Shown here one piece after another: positions 36,777 to 48,421 of a DNA stretch of 64,000 bases. The translations under genes were made by a program, and so were the position numbers. Positions within the stretch are counted from its first letter, which is position 1, and every line of letters starts with the position of its first letter. Source of the DNA: Phascolomyces articulosus (lineage: Eukaryota; Mucoromycota; Mucoromycetes; Mucorales; Lichtheimiaceae); the NCBI GenBank assembly GCA_025677815.1, contig JAIXMP010000010.1, forward strand, positions 310,001 through 374,000. The letters run 5' to 3'. Below the pieces are notes generated by a model. The model was given only the letters and a program-made list of their open reading frames with translations, had not been told where the DNA came from and searched no databases.

Positions 36777-38006
36777 AGTTTATAAAGTTGAGTGATCAAC
36801 CAAAAAGTGGGCGACTTGAAAAATATTAGACGCGACAAAGAAAAATAAAAAACAGCCTTTCGGGTTTCGGAGTATATGGTTTTTTTTTTTTTTTTTTGGT
36901 AACAGCCATGTCAAATGATAGAAAAATTGGTTTGTTGTCACTAAGGTTATATAATAATTGTAGTACGTTACCAAGGTGGTAATATATGTATGAATCGGTC
37001 AAACGGATTTTAATTGGAGCATCATCATAGTGTATCCATGATAATCAATAATTCAAGTTGATCTTTCCATAAGGGCACTTCTGGATATATCATTGGTGCC
37101 TGAAGTACGCACATTAGGAAGAGAATGGCAATCATAACAAATTGCTGTAAGTATGCAACAGAGAACGATAAAATAATGCATCGTTATTCCATGGTTGTTA
37201 TTAAATTAATTTATGCAAAATGTAAAATATAAAATTATTGTTGATTGCCTCATGTCAAAGGTGGCATTATAGATGAATCTTAAAGAATAAAATGGAATCC
37301 AATATTACCCAATATAGATATTTTTATCATGCTAAAAAAAAATAATGCTGTCAAGAATACAGTGCTGGGTAATGACACTCTTTCTTGCTGGTTTAAACAA
37401 GTAATAAATCGATGTGAAGATAACGATCGTTATTTTGTATCATCATTATAATAGTAGAGATGATGGATTAATAAATTACTAAAGTCAAGTCATTGGCATG
37501 TACAAAAGGAATTAACGATACCATGATACTTAGGAGATTACTCATATGTCCGGTAAATTTTAGTATAAGCAAAAATGGCGAGATTTCACGTCGAAAAAAA
37601 AAAAATGTTTTGTGAAACAAAATATGTCTCAATGATAATCACTTTCTTAACATTTCCTTAATGGAAAAGAAGCTCTATCATTAGAATTTTTTGTTTGTTA
37701 ACTATTTTTTAAATAAGATATGGCTGCTCAATAACTAAGCAGATATATAAATAATGTTATTAAAGCCCATCATGCAAAAATGATGGGTTACACAGTATGC
37801 AGGTAGACAGGACTTTAAGCAAAAAATCGGCTTACAGGAGATTAACTAGCGGGTATATATGCGCGTCACATCTTTTATATTAGGAGTTTCAAAATAGGAT
37901 GAGTCGTAAAATGTGTCATTCCATTTAAATAGTGAATAAACCATCAACGGTAATTTTTTATCTTTTTTTCTTTCCCCCCCACCTTTTTTTTCATATATAT
38001 TTAAAA
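36777..38006. other. divergent promoter region, NAA25 / tryptophan synthase
   Basis: 1.2 kb between two divergently transcribed genes. A poly-T run (36880-36897) lies near NAA25; a C/T-rich block with CCCCCCCACC (37974-37983) lies directly before the tryptophan synthase ATG. No gene seen. Confidence 0.5.
37900..37906 (+). promoter_or_regulatory. possible Gcn4/Cpc1-type site
   Basis: TGAGTCG differs by one base from the Gcn4/Cpc1 consensus TGAGTCA. It lies about 100 bp upstream of the tryptophan synthase ATG, the usual position for general amino-acid control of biosynthetic genes. A single near-match, so weak. Confidence 0.3.
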
Positions 38007-40423
38007 ATGTCTGCTGGTCTTCGTAAAGCATTCGCCACTGCCAAAGCAGAAAGTATGTATTTGTAAATCATTTTATGCGACACGATATGAATGGTATACT
38101 AATAAGAACCTTGATAATAATAATAATATTATTATTATTAGATCGTCCTGCATTTGTTACTTTTATAACAGCGGGTTATCCTGATCCTAAAACATCTGTT
38201 GAAATCTTGTTAGCTGTTCAACGCGGTGGTGCTGATGTAATTGAACTTGGTAAGGCATTAAAAAATTGTATTGTTTGTTTTTGTTGTTCTTGACAACTAA
38301 ATAATAAAAAAAATGAAGGGGAATTTTTTTATCGTATCAGTGATGATTAACGTCATACAATGTTTATTATTATCTAGGTATTCCTTTCACAGATCCTTTA
38401 GCTGATGGTCCTACAATTCAATTTGCCAACACTGTAAGTATATATATTTATATAGGAAGGAAAAGGGAATTTTCAGGGGGAAAAAATAGAGAGAAAAAAC
38501 TAATAAATGAAATGAAAAATATAGGAATCATTAAAACATGACACGGATATTACAATGTGTTTACAAATGGTACGTGACGCACGAGCACGTGGATTAACAG
38601 CTCCTGTTGTCTTTATGGGTTATTATAATCCAGTATTGGCCTATGGTGAAGAAAATCTCGTACGCGATTGTAAAGAAGCTGGTGTGAACGGATATATTTT
38701 GGTCGATTTACCCCCAGAGGAATCTCATAATTTCCGTAGTATCTGTTTAAGATATGAGATGTCATTTGTTCCCTTGGTAGCTCCTTCCACCGTCGATAGT
38801 CGTATCCCCATGTTGGCTGAAGTGGCTGATTCATGGATCTATGTTGTCTCTCGCTTAGGTGTCACTGGTGCCAAGAGTGAAGTCAACGAACAATTACCCG
38901 AGTTAATGGCTCGTATCAAAAAGCATACTGATGTACCATTGGCTGTTGGCTTTGGTGTATCCACCCGTGAACATTTTGAACAAGTAGGAGCTCATAGTGA
39001 TGGTGTTGTAATTGGTTCTCGATTGATTACTGTGATTCGTGAAGCTGTTGAAGCAGGCAATGATCCCATCCAAGTTGTAGAACAATATTGTTCTGAAGTT
39101 TGTGGTCGTAAACCAGTGACCCCTGCTTTGGCTGCTGCCGAACCTCAAGGTTCTGATCCTGAAGTCAGTGACGTAGCTGGTAAAGGTGTGATTGTGGGTA
39201 AAGAACTCAAGAGTTTTTATGAATTGACGACTCGTTTCGGCGACTTTGGTGGTGCTTATGTTCCTGAAATTCTCGTCGACTGTTTAACTCAACTTGAACG
39301 ATGCTTTATTGATGCCATCAACGATCCTGTCTTCAATGCTGAATTTGAATCTTACTATGATTATATTGGTCGTCCTTCTCGTTTGCAATTGGCTGATCGA
39401 TTGACGGAAGATGCCGGAGGTGCTCGTATTTGGCTCAAGCGTGAAGATATGAACCATACTGGTGCTCACAAGATCAACAATGCTGTGGGTCAAATTTTGC
39501 TTGCCAAGCGATTGGGTAAGAAGCGTATTATTGCTGAAACAGGTGCAGGTCAACATGGTGTAGCCACTGCTACGGTATGTGCCAAATTTGGTATGGAATG
39601 TGTGGTCTATATGGGTGAAGAAGATTGCCGACGTCAAGCTTTAAATGTGTTCCGTATGCGTATGTTGGGTGCCACTGTTGTTCCCGTGGGCAGTGGTTCT
39701 CGTACTTTGAAGGATGCTATCAATGAAGCCATGCGTGATTGGGTCACCAATGTTTCCACTACGCATTATTTGGTCGGTTCCGCTATCGGTCCCCATCCTT
39801 TCCCCATGATTGTCCGTCACTTCCAATCTGTTATTGGTAACGAAGCCAAGAAACAATTAACTGATAAACTTGGCAAGTTGCCTGATGCTGTCATTGCTTG
39901 TGTCGGTGGTGGTTCTAATGCTATTGGTATGTTCCATCCTTTTGTCGAAGACAAGTCCGTTCGTATCATTGGTGTAGAAGCCGGTGGAAGTGGTGTTAAT
40001 ACTGCTCTTCATTCGGCTACTTTGACCAAGGGTACTCCTGGTGTCTTGCATGGTACTCGTACTTATTTGCTTCAAGATGATAAGGGTCAAATCATTGAAA
40101 CCCATTCCGTCAGTGCCGGTTTGGATTATCCAGGTGTTGGTCCAGAACATGCTTTCCTCAAGGATTCAGGCCGTGCTGAATATCGTGTTGCTGATGATGC
40201 CCAGGCATTGATTGGTTTCCGTAAATTGACTCAATTGGAAGGTATTATTCCTGCTCTTGAATCTTCTCATGCTTTGTATCATGCTATTGAAGAAGCTGCC
40301 AAACTTCCAAAGGATCAAGATATTGTGGTCTGTCTCTCTGGTAGAGGTGATAAGGATATGCATACTGTGGCTGAAGTCCTTCCTGATATTGGTCCCAAGA
40401 TTGGATGGGATTTACGTTTCTAA
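38007..40423 (+). CDS. TRP5: bifunctional tryptophan synthase (alpha-beta fusion)
   Basis: Last enzyme of tryptophan synthesis: the alpha domain cleaves indole-3-glycerol phosphate, the beta domain joins indole to serine using PLP. Exons 38007-38052, 38142-38249, 38378-38433 and 38525-40423 give 702 residues, typical for the fungal fusion. In the alpha half (residues 1 to about 265) the catalytic acids are Glu50 (DVIELG) and Asp61 (FTDPLADGP), with [10 protein letters not shown] and the loop [11 protein letters not shown] linker of about 45 residues rich in Ala, Pro and Glu follows. The beta half has [13 protein letters not shown], the PLP lysine at about residue 386 ([10 protein letters not shown]), [25 protein letters not shown] and [13 protein letters not shown]. 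It ends [10 protein letters not shown]...WDLRF. All introns sit in the first 0.5 kb. Both active sites look intact. Confidence 0.98.
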
Positions 40424-41003
40424 ATTATTTCCTTCTTTCTTTCACACCTCTTTTATACATACATTTACATATATACATCCCAAAAACACACACACACACA
40501 CGTTTTTTTTAAACAATAATATATCCCCCTCACACACACTCGCACATTTTTTAAATAACTTTTCATCAAGAACATGTAATATAGAAAGTACAAGAAACAT
40601 TGTTTCTATTTTTTTTTCATGAATTATAAAAAAAAAATAAACCATGAACACATACCATGAACATAGTTAAATCCATATTGATTGTTGTTATATTTTTTTT
40701 TTGGAAGTATGAAATATATAAAGTTTGTAAAGGTAATATAAAAAAAGGGAGCAAAAAAAAAGGTTAGGGTGATTTGAGACATAAAAGAAAAATGGAAATA
40801 AGATATACAATTTGAATTGTGTACGTAATATATATGAAAGTGATACAATAAGAAAAAAAAGGATAATAATAATAAATATATAATAAGAATAAGAATAATA
40901 AGAGAAATTGGTTTAAGAAAACTAACGAATACTACTAAGAGGAAGAAAAAAAAAGGAATTTTTTTTGTTTTTGTTTTGGGAGAGAGCGAGGGCAAAGTAC
41001 AGA

Positions 41004-42323
41004 TTATTCTCGTTTAATTCGGGCAAGTGGATCAGATGGATATTGGGCAGAGGAATTACCTGCGGAAGAAGTAGGAACCCAATATCCTCCTGGGGGTGCC
41101 ATATTTGAATAAGGATTACCACTATTACCTGGCATATTGTTATATGGTTGAGGTTGGTAGATGGGTGCTGTTGAGCTTGGATATGTTGAATTAGGTGCTG
41201 CACCACCACCAGCTGTGTTTCCTGGATATCCATCATAACGCGATCCACCAGCACCACCCATCATATAAGAAGATGCTGCTTGAGCTGCCGCTGCTGATTG
41301 TGATGATGTTGACAAATAAGAAGGAATATTATTATTATTGTTATTCTCTTGAACATGTGGATTGGGTGGTGGTGGTTGTTGATGACTCAAAGAAACGGCG
41401 TTTGGAGAAGCCTACAAAATATTTAAATATGTACGATGATAAGCCTTCTTCCCTTGTTTTTTTTTATTTAACCTCCCTCCTTCTCAATATCAAGCCATCC
41501 CATTTTTACTCACATTTTTTGCTATGACAGTTGTAGGTCGTGGTGAAGGAATACTACCTTCTTCATCAGCATCTCCACCTCGTACCTAAAAAATTAATAA
41601 TAATTTATTGTTATAGGTTCCTCGTTGTCAATAGAAACTCAATTTTTCATCCTCGATTTCCAAACATTCTATCGCATCATCATCATCATCATCATCATCT
41701 CTTTCCCTATCTATAGATATACACATACGTCCACCCTCTCATAGACAATTCATAAAAATTAATGGCTTACCGAAGAAGGAGGTGGATCGTTTGGAACAGG
41801 ATCTGGAGCATTTAAACATGTTTGAATCAAGTTTTTACCTTCTGGTTTTGTTACCATCGGTTGTAACTTTGGTGTTGTAAAAGTATAAACCAATCCAGTT
41901 TCTGAAACAATTAATAGTAATACTTGAGTTCCTGTCAATGTAGAAAGTTCATAGGCCTAATTATGTTTTATCATACAAAAGATGAAGTTTTTTTTTTTAA
42001 AAAAAAGTGAATAAGCTTATCTTGGCTATTTTTTGGTCGCAAAATAACCAATTTTTTTAATAGTTTTCCCACACACCTATGGACATCACTCTCTCACACG
42101 CACACCCATATCGACGTAAAACGCTTCTCTCTCTCCCCCCCCCAAATATATTCAAATATACCTTTTTCATAATGCCAGCTTTTCGTTTTGAAAAAGTAAT
42201 ATGACGTCTGTTTTTATCTTGAATATATTCAATCTTGATTTTTTTTCGACCACTGTTTTTGGAAGGGGTGGTTGTTACAGATGAATCGTCATTGTCAAAG
42301 TCGTTATTATTTGGATCGTCCAT
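41004..42323 (-). CDS. SRF/Mcm1-type MADS-box transcription factor
   Basis: DNA-binding regulator of the SRF-like (type I) MADS class, which as a dimer recognises CArG-type sites and recruits partner factors. Four exons: 42323-42162, 41956-41771, 41585-41514 and 41411-41004, giving 275 residues. After an acidic 24-residue N-tail the MADS domain reads GRKKIKIEYIQDKNRRHITF and SKRKAGIMKKAYELSTLTG; the SAM extension (VLLLIVSETGLVYTFTTPKL) follows directly, as in Mcm1/SRF, and the first intron falls inside the MADS box after KAGIMKK. The remaining residues are low-complexity: Asn, Gln/Pro, Ala and a Gly/Ser/Tyr/Pro-rich segment, likely disordered and possibly transactivating. The end is the basic RIKRE. 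Convergent with tryptophan synthase. Confidence 0.95.
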
Positions 42324-42805
42324 GGTGTGTTTCTTTTATATATTATATTATATTGTTGTAGCTGTTATAGTTGTTGTTTTTCTTTTTTTGAATAGATATA
42401 TATATATATATATATATATAGTTGTTCTTGTTGTTTTCAAGAATTCGAGTTACTACCATGATTGAAATAATTTCCCCCATACACCACCGAAAAAAATACA
42501 CACATAACTTTTTTTGTTAGATTGTTGTATTATATATAAAACTTTATATAACAAGAGTGAAGAATAAAAATATTCAATTATGAAAATAAAATTAAAAAAA
42601 AAATAGAATTAAAAAAAGTAAAAAATAAAGTAAAAAAAAAAACCCGCGTCTTACAAAAGGATATTCCAGAGGAAAAAGCATAGGCTATGCCAAATACGTA
42701 TATATTTGGAAGTGAATAAAAAAAAAGTAGTAAAAGGTGGAGAGAAAGTGTGTTAAAAAAAAAGAGTGGAGAAGAAAAAAAAAAAGTTAAAAAAAAAAGA
42801 TCCCG

Positions 42806-42844
<39 letters not shown>

Positions 42845-43715
42845 AGGTTGCGCGGTAATTGTTTATATAGAAAAAATAGTGAATATAGCCTCACTTTTCA
42901 TCCTACTTGTCCACATACACACACGCACACACACATTTCATATATACACACGCGTCTCTTTTGGCTGCGCTTTTTTTTTTCTGTTGGGCTTATAAAATAT
43001 ATATGTGGAAGATGATGGAAGAAAAAAAAAGTTACTATGTTTATCTTTTTTTCTCTTTTATTATTTTACTAGACTTATCTATTATCACATCTTAATACAC
43101 ACGTTATATATTATCAATATATAATAAAAAAAGAGAGAGAGAAAGAGATAGTAATAACAACATCAAGTACTATTTCTGTTTCAGAGTATAATTTCAAGTA
43201 GTCTAGAAAAAACAAATATACAAGAAATATATTATATACCACTACTACTACTATTACTACTTTATATATCCCTTTCCAATACCATTCATTTAAATATCAT
43301 GTGTATCATAATATTTATGTTAGTTACAAACAATAAAAAGTTGTTTTTATAAATTCTAAGTTTCATTATATTATATTATATATATATATATATATAGACT
43401 GTTACTTATATAAAGCAACGACGGAGAAGAACAAGAAGAAGAAGAAAAGGGTGATCTAATATATTATTATATTACTATAATACCCCCATTCAAGAACAAG
43501 AAGAAATTGATTTTTGTGTAACTTTCAACTTGATCTAGTGAAAATTATATATATCATTGATTATACTATATACTACTTGTCAGATCTATATGTTGATCTT
43601 TTCCTATTTATCCTACTTATTTTGATCTCAACAAACATATAATAGTCATTCAAACAGAACAAAAAGAGATCTTTCTATAGAATATATGTGTGTGGTTGCT
43701 TTATTATTATTATTA
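42324..43715. other. promoter of MADS gene with homopolymer tracts
   Basis: 1.4 kb between two minus-strand genes. It holds an (AT)n tract at about 42396-42420, a 30-plus base poly-A run at about 42810-42840, CA/CG dinucleotide tracts near 42915-42955 and an (AT)n tract at 43375-43396. On the minus strand the poly-A becomes a poly-T element that may keep nucleosomes off the MADS promoter. ORFs here are low-complexity artefacts. Confidence 0.5.
42811..42841. repeat. poly-A run
   Basis: About 31 consecutive A in the 5' flank of the MADS gene, within a longer A-rich block (42728-42841). The exact length is likely to be affected by sequencing error. Confidence 0.85.
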
Positions 43716-46700
43716 TTATTCTAAATAACTATGCCATGAACAAGTATCAGAATCATCAGATGTATTTCCTGCATCAGGTATATCTTGAGATTTTTCTCCA
43801 ACATCAGCGGCAGCAGTGGTTAAGGTCGTTGTGGTCGTGGCTGTACTAGCAATTGTAGTAGTAGAAGGTGGGGTATCAATAATATCGGAGGATTGATAGG
43901 TTGTTGAATTGTTGTTGTTGATATTACTATTATGATTATCATTAGGATTGTTATTATTATCATTATTATTATTATTATTGTTATTAGTTGTGTCATCGTC
44001 ATTAGGGTCATGATGGGTCGTAGGAATGTTTGTTGTTGGTATTGAGGTCGTTGTTGTGGTGGATGGGGTAGTAGAAGTAGTAATAGAACTATTATTATTC
44101 GCCTTCAACGCTAATATATAAGCAACAAAAGACTTTACTTATACCACTCTTCCCTTCTATTTATTTTATATAGATAAACAATCATCTTTCCTCTCCTTCA
44201 AAAAGAAAAAAAGAACTTACTGTGCTTGATATTGTTTCATCTTGTTTTTTCGTTAAAGATGTATTTTTTGCTCCTTCTGCTTGTAATCTCAATCGTCTCC
44301 AAATCTCTTCTTTTTCTTCCATCCGAGCTTGTGCGCTATCATATACACAATCATATCATTAATTTATTTTTTCTCTTTTTCCTTCCATATTTCAGGTTAC
44401 TTACTCTTCATCATCTTTAATATATTTTTTTAAACATTGGTCGAATAAAGTAGGATTCAATTCCATCATAATTCTTAATGCATCCGAAACAAGTTCATGA
44501 ATTATCCTAAATAGAACATAAAAAAATGAATAACCATGTGTGTGTTTTTTTAAAAAAAAATAACTCAGATATAGATATATTTACCTATTCCAATGTTCTT
44601 TTGCATGACGATATAATGCTGGAAATACAACAGGCATAATTGTTTCAATATTATCACTCATTAAATTGACGATATACTCATTATTCCAATAATATAATGC
44701 TCGTTCCGCAACCTAATATATAAATAAAACTTAACATGTGAGTTTCATGAAAAAAGAAATATCGCATTTTCCTTCTTAATTACCTGGAAATGAGAACTAG
44801 AAACACATTGACCAATCTTTTGAAATAAAGGCACCATGATTTTTCGAAATTCAACCGCATCTGTAATATCCAATATTTCTTCCATTTCAGTCAAAAACAT
44901 GACTTCTTTAGCACTATTGACTTTTGGCCAATAACGTAGCAATCCTTGAACAATCTTTTTTTTTTGGAAATAAAAGAAAAAAGAATAACAAGATTAGTAA
45001 TTTTTCGTTGTCCCAATGTTTCTCTTTCTCTCTCTCTCTCTCTCCTTCCATTAATAAAGACATATACCTCTGCAGTTAATGTTGGATCCTTTTCTAAGAA
45101 TTGAACGACACAATAAGCGAGTTGTGGGTGATATAATGATAAAGGTGTAGGTTTATGAAGTGGTATTAAAACACGGAATAAAAATACTTTGTGTTCTTCT
45201 TTCAATGGTAACGCAAAACCATTGATAATGCTATATATAATATATAATATTTAATTTAATTTGAATTGATTGATTGATTGGTATATATATACAAAAGCTG
45301 GACCCATTTCCTTTCGTTATTATAACGATAGTGATGATAATGCTTACCTTCCCATGATCTCCAATAATTCTGCAATACCATTAAACTTTTCTGTTTCATA
45401 AATAAATTGAAAGAATATATTGCTAATTGATCGTCGTATAAATGCTCGTAAACCCAAAAATTTGCCATAAATTCGATGTAATGTTGTTTTTAGAAAGTCT
45501 CGTTCTCGTGGATCTTCACTATCAAACAATTCAAGTAACTATATATATATATAAAGTGTGTATGTATGGGTGAGATGATCAACTATGTTTTTTTTTTTAA
45601 TATATATACATAAAAAAAGTGACGGAACATGGAATCCGAGAGAGAAATTGTACATTTAGGATCCTCCCCCACATCTCCCTCCCCCGATTCCTTCACACAC
45701 CCTGATCTCCCTCTCTCTCTCTGTTAACTTTACAGAGAGTACAACAAGAGCAATCAATGTATATATGCAATTGAATTTTTTTTTGTTATTTGTTTATCCA
45801 TTGAATGAAAACATACCTGCAGAATAAACTTCTGATCAATATACTTTTTCGCAGCATGCGTATTAAAATCGGGTGATTCAACAAAACGTAAGAAAAATTC
45901 ATAAACAAGTTGAAGATGTGGCCAAGCAACTTCAAAGACAGGTTCTTCTTCTTCAGCGTCTGCACCTTCAGCCACTGTTTTTACTTGAGGTGAAATAGAT
46001 CGGAATGTATTTACAGTAAACTATAAAAATAAATAAATAAATTGTTAATATCCCTCTATTCTCCTCCTCCTCCTCCTCCTCCTATGACTACTACAACTAC
46101 TTACTATTACTACTACTACTACTACTATTACTACTATTACTACTATTACGAATAAGTAAAAAAAAAGCCCTTACCATTCGGATTACATCCTGATAAAGTG
46201 AGTCTGTAATCACTCCACGCGTTGTAGCTACATATTCCAACATTTCTTGTAATGCTTGACGTTTTATCTCTTTCCCTCGTAGATCAAATGATGGATCATT
46301 AAAATCAAACATGATTTGACATTGACTTAATTTTCTCAAGAATAATTGTTGTCGCTGTGCTGGTGCTACCTCTATTATATATATATAAAGAAAGAAGAAG
46401 ATAAGTGAGATTAGGGGGTAACTCGCATAACAATTTTTGTAATCAAAACCGTTGTGGAGTAAATGGTAACACTAAAAGTAGATAGAAAGGGAAAAAATAC
46501 CCCATCTTTTTTTGATGATGATGATTTATTTATTATTTATTTTCTAAACTTACCACTGAAGCGAGGATATTGTTCCAATTCTATCTTATTATCTTGAGAA
46601 AAAAACCTGGAGGACCGTTGACGACGTGGTGTCTTGACAACTGGAATAGTATCTTTTGGCATCCCTTGATGAAGTCTATTGGTATTATTAACAGTCTTTG

Positions 46701-47240
46701 GTAGATCTAATACTTTATTATTTCCCATACCACCTTTGGGAGGTAGATGCTATGTGATAAAAATATAAAATGAGTTTTTTTTGTTACATTCATTCTTTTC
46801 AAAAAAAAAGTCATGTTCTCACCTGTTGTTGTTGTTGTTGAGATTGTTGTGACAATGATTGCTGTTGTTGAGTATTATTATTATTACTGGTTTCATTATT
46901 TATATGAGGCGTGGTAGTAGTAGTTGTTGTAGCAGTGGTAGTGGATTGAGATGAGTTTTTAGGTGTAGAAGAGGATTTTTGAGGTTGACCAGCTATGGAA
47001 GAACGTTGTTGTTGCTTTGTTCGAGATTTCGAATCGCTTTGATGTGTTGATTTGCTTCTAGAAAGCTTTTAAACAAATAAAATGAGTTTTATATTCAACT
47101 AGGTTTCTTTTTTTTTATAATGGAACATGGATACAAAATAAGTAAAGGTATTAAGGGGGTGTTGAAGAAGAAATAAAGGAAAAGAAGAATTATATAAAAA
47201 GAATGGGATCGCGTACCACGCCTTTCAATCCTTTCATCAT
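43716..47240 (-). CDS. PP2A regulatory subunit B56 (B'/Rts1 type)
   Basis: B56 subunit that directs protein phosphatase 2A to its substrates; the yeast relative Rts1 acts in cell-size and centromere control. About 12 exons: a start MMKGLKGV (47240), a Ser/Thr/Asn/Gln-rich N-terminal exon ending in a Q run, then [19 protein letters not shown]. The conserved HEAT-like core follows: [138 protein letters not shown] and [14 protein letters not shown]. The last exon (44102-43716) encodes a Thr/Asn-rich tail ending [12 protein letters not shown]. Its 3' splice site must be the AG at 44104-44103, because the AG nearer the branch region would put a stop in frame. Core identity is certain; the tails are fast-evolving. 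Confidence 0.95.
45017..45045. repeat. CT microsatellite in B56 intron
   Basis: CTCTCT repeats between the exons encoding the LIPLHKP and LLRYWPKV blocks; simple-sequence only. Related tracts occur at 45700-45722 (CT), 46062-46081 (TCC) and 46096-46140 (TAC) in neighbouring introns. Confidence 0.8.
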
Positions 47241-48421
47241 TTTGTCGTGGCTTGATAATAATATATATATATTGTTTTGCGGAGGGTAAAGGGAAAGAAT
47301 ATAGTTTAAAAGAATGAGTGGAGGTTATATTATTATTAGTAGTAGTAGTATTATTAAAGGCGTGTATGTATATATATGTAATATATAATATGTGGGTAGT
47401 AATACTATAGATAGTATGAGTGTATATGTGAAAGAGAGAGAGAGAGAGAGAGAGTATGTGTGATGTAAGAGAGAGAATGAAGAAAAGTTGAGTGTGTGAA
47501 GTGTGAATGTGAGTGTGTAAATGCGTGTGAGAGGGCTTTTTCTTCTCCCAAAAAATGCATACAAAAGGTAGATAAAAAAAAATCTCAGCGCCTCTTTTTT
47601 TTTCATGGTTTGCTATTTTAAAGTAAAAAACAATAAATAAAATTAGATCTAACTATATAAACTTGAAATTATTTAAAGCCTCTTATTTTAGTAGTTTTCT
47701 ATGATAGTTCACGCGATCTAAATAATCACTATTACTATATGACTACTATCTTTATTTTATAACCCTATTGAACCATCGTTATAACTATATAGATAATGGG
47801 AGTATAGTATTTCATTCAACATACAAATAAAGAATCACCTCCGAAGAGTACTGCTGCGGATAAGCCATGACAATGGTTAAATTGCTGCACGCACTGTTAT
47901 TTTCTACCTGTTCATATTTAAATTTAACCTCTCCCAATAAACCTTTTTTTTTGACTGTGATATTTTGAGAATATTGTGCCACCAAACTAGAAAGTCTAAT
48001 GTTACATAGAGGTTACACCCTTGGAACCTCATTTATTTAAGTCAGTTACATCACCATTATCGTCATAGTTGTCGGTGTTAATTTGACACACTTCTCCTTA
48101 ACTTTTGATTGTATAAAAAAGAATATTTAACACGACGCAAAATAATGACACTACGGGACTTTTTTTTTAACATGCATAATTCTATTATTATAAACTGATT
48201 GAACAGCGCCACTCTACCGGGATTGTTATATCCTTTGGTAATTATCATTATCCTAAAAATCCGCAGTTAAACTTCTTTTTTTATGCTAATGAGTCAGAAA
48301 AAGAATAATAAAAAAATAGTCTTATCCGCAGCAATGAAAAGGATTATAAAAACGCTTTGATTTACTTGGGAAAAATCTTTTTTTTTCTTTTCAACAACCA
48401 TCACTTTATTTTTTTCTTTAT
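47241..48421. other. divergent promoter region, B56 / BCS1-like
   Basis: 1.2 kb between divergent genes. The B56 side (47430-47520) has an AG microsatellite and GTGTGAG tracts, i.e. a CT-rich leader on the minus strand. The BCS1-like side has a TGAGTCA element at 48290 and a TATA-like TTATAAAAAC near 48345. The ORF at 47325-47606 (-) is a low-complexity reading of the leader. Confidence 0.5.
48290..48296 (+). promoter_or_regulatory. perfect TGAGTCA (AP-1/Gcn4-type) element
   Basis: TGAGTCA about 126 bp upstream of the BCS1-like ATG and roughly 55 bp upstream of a TATA-like sequence. The heptamer is expected by chance only every several kilobases here; binding by a bZIP factor (Cpc1, Yap-type) is inference. 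Confidence 0.35.

Noticed and set aside
38613..40363. Several minus-strand ORFs of 65-117 codons opposite tryptophan synthase.
   Set aside because: They are antisense shadows of a strongly codon-biased gene; their residues follow directly from the sense codons.
40624..41257. Minus-strand ORFs overlapping the 3' flank and last exon of the MADS gene in other frames.
   Set aside because: Out-of-frame shadows of the MADS exon 41004-41411 and of AT-rich 3' flank.
42750..42995. Lys-rich 81-codon ORF over the poly-A region.
   Set aside because: It is the translation of a homopolymer and dinucleotide repeats in the MADS promoter.
46062..46140. TCC/TAC trinucleotide repeats considered as coding Ser/Tyr runs.
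   Set aside because: They lie between two well-aligned B56 exons with good donor and acceptor sites, so they are intronic microsatellites.
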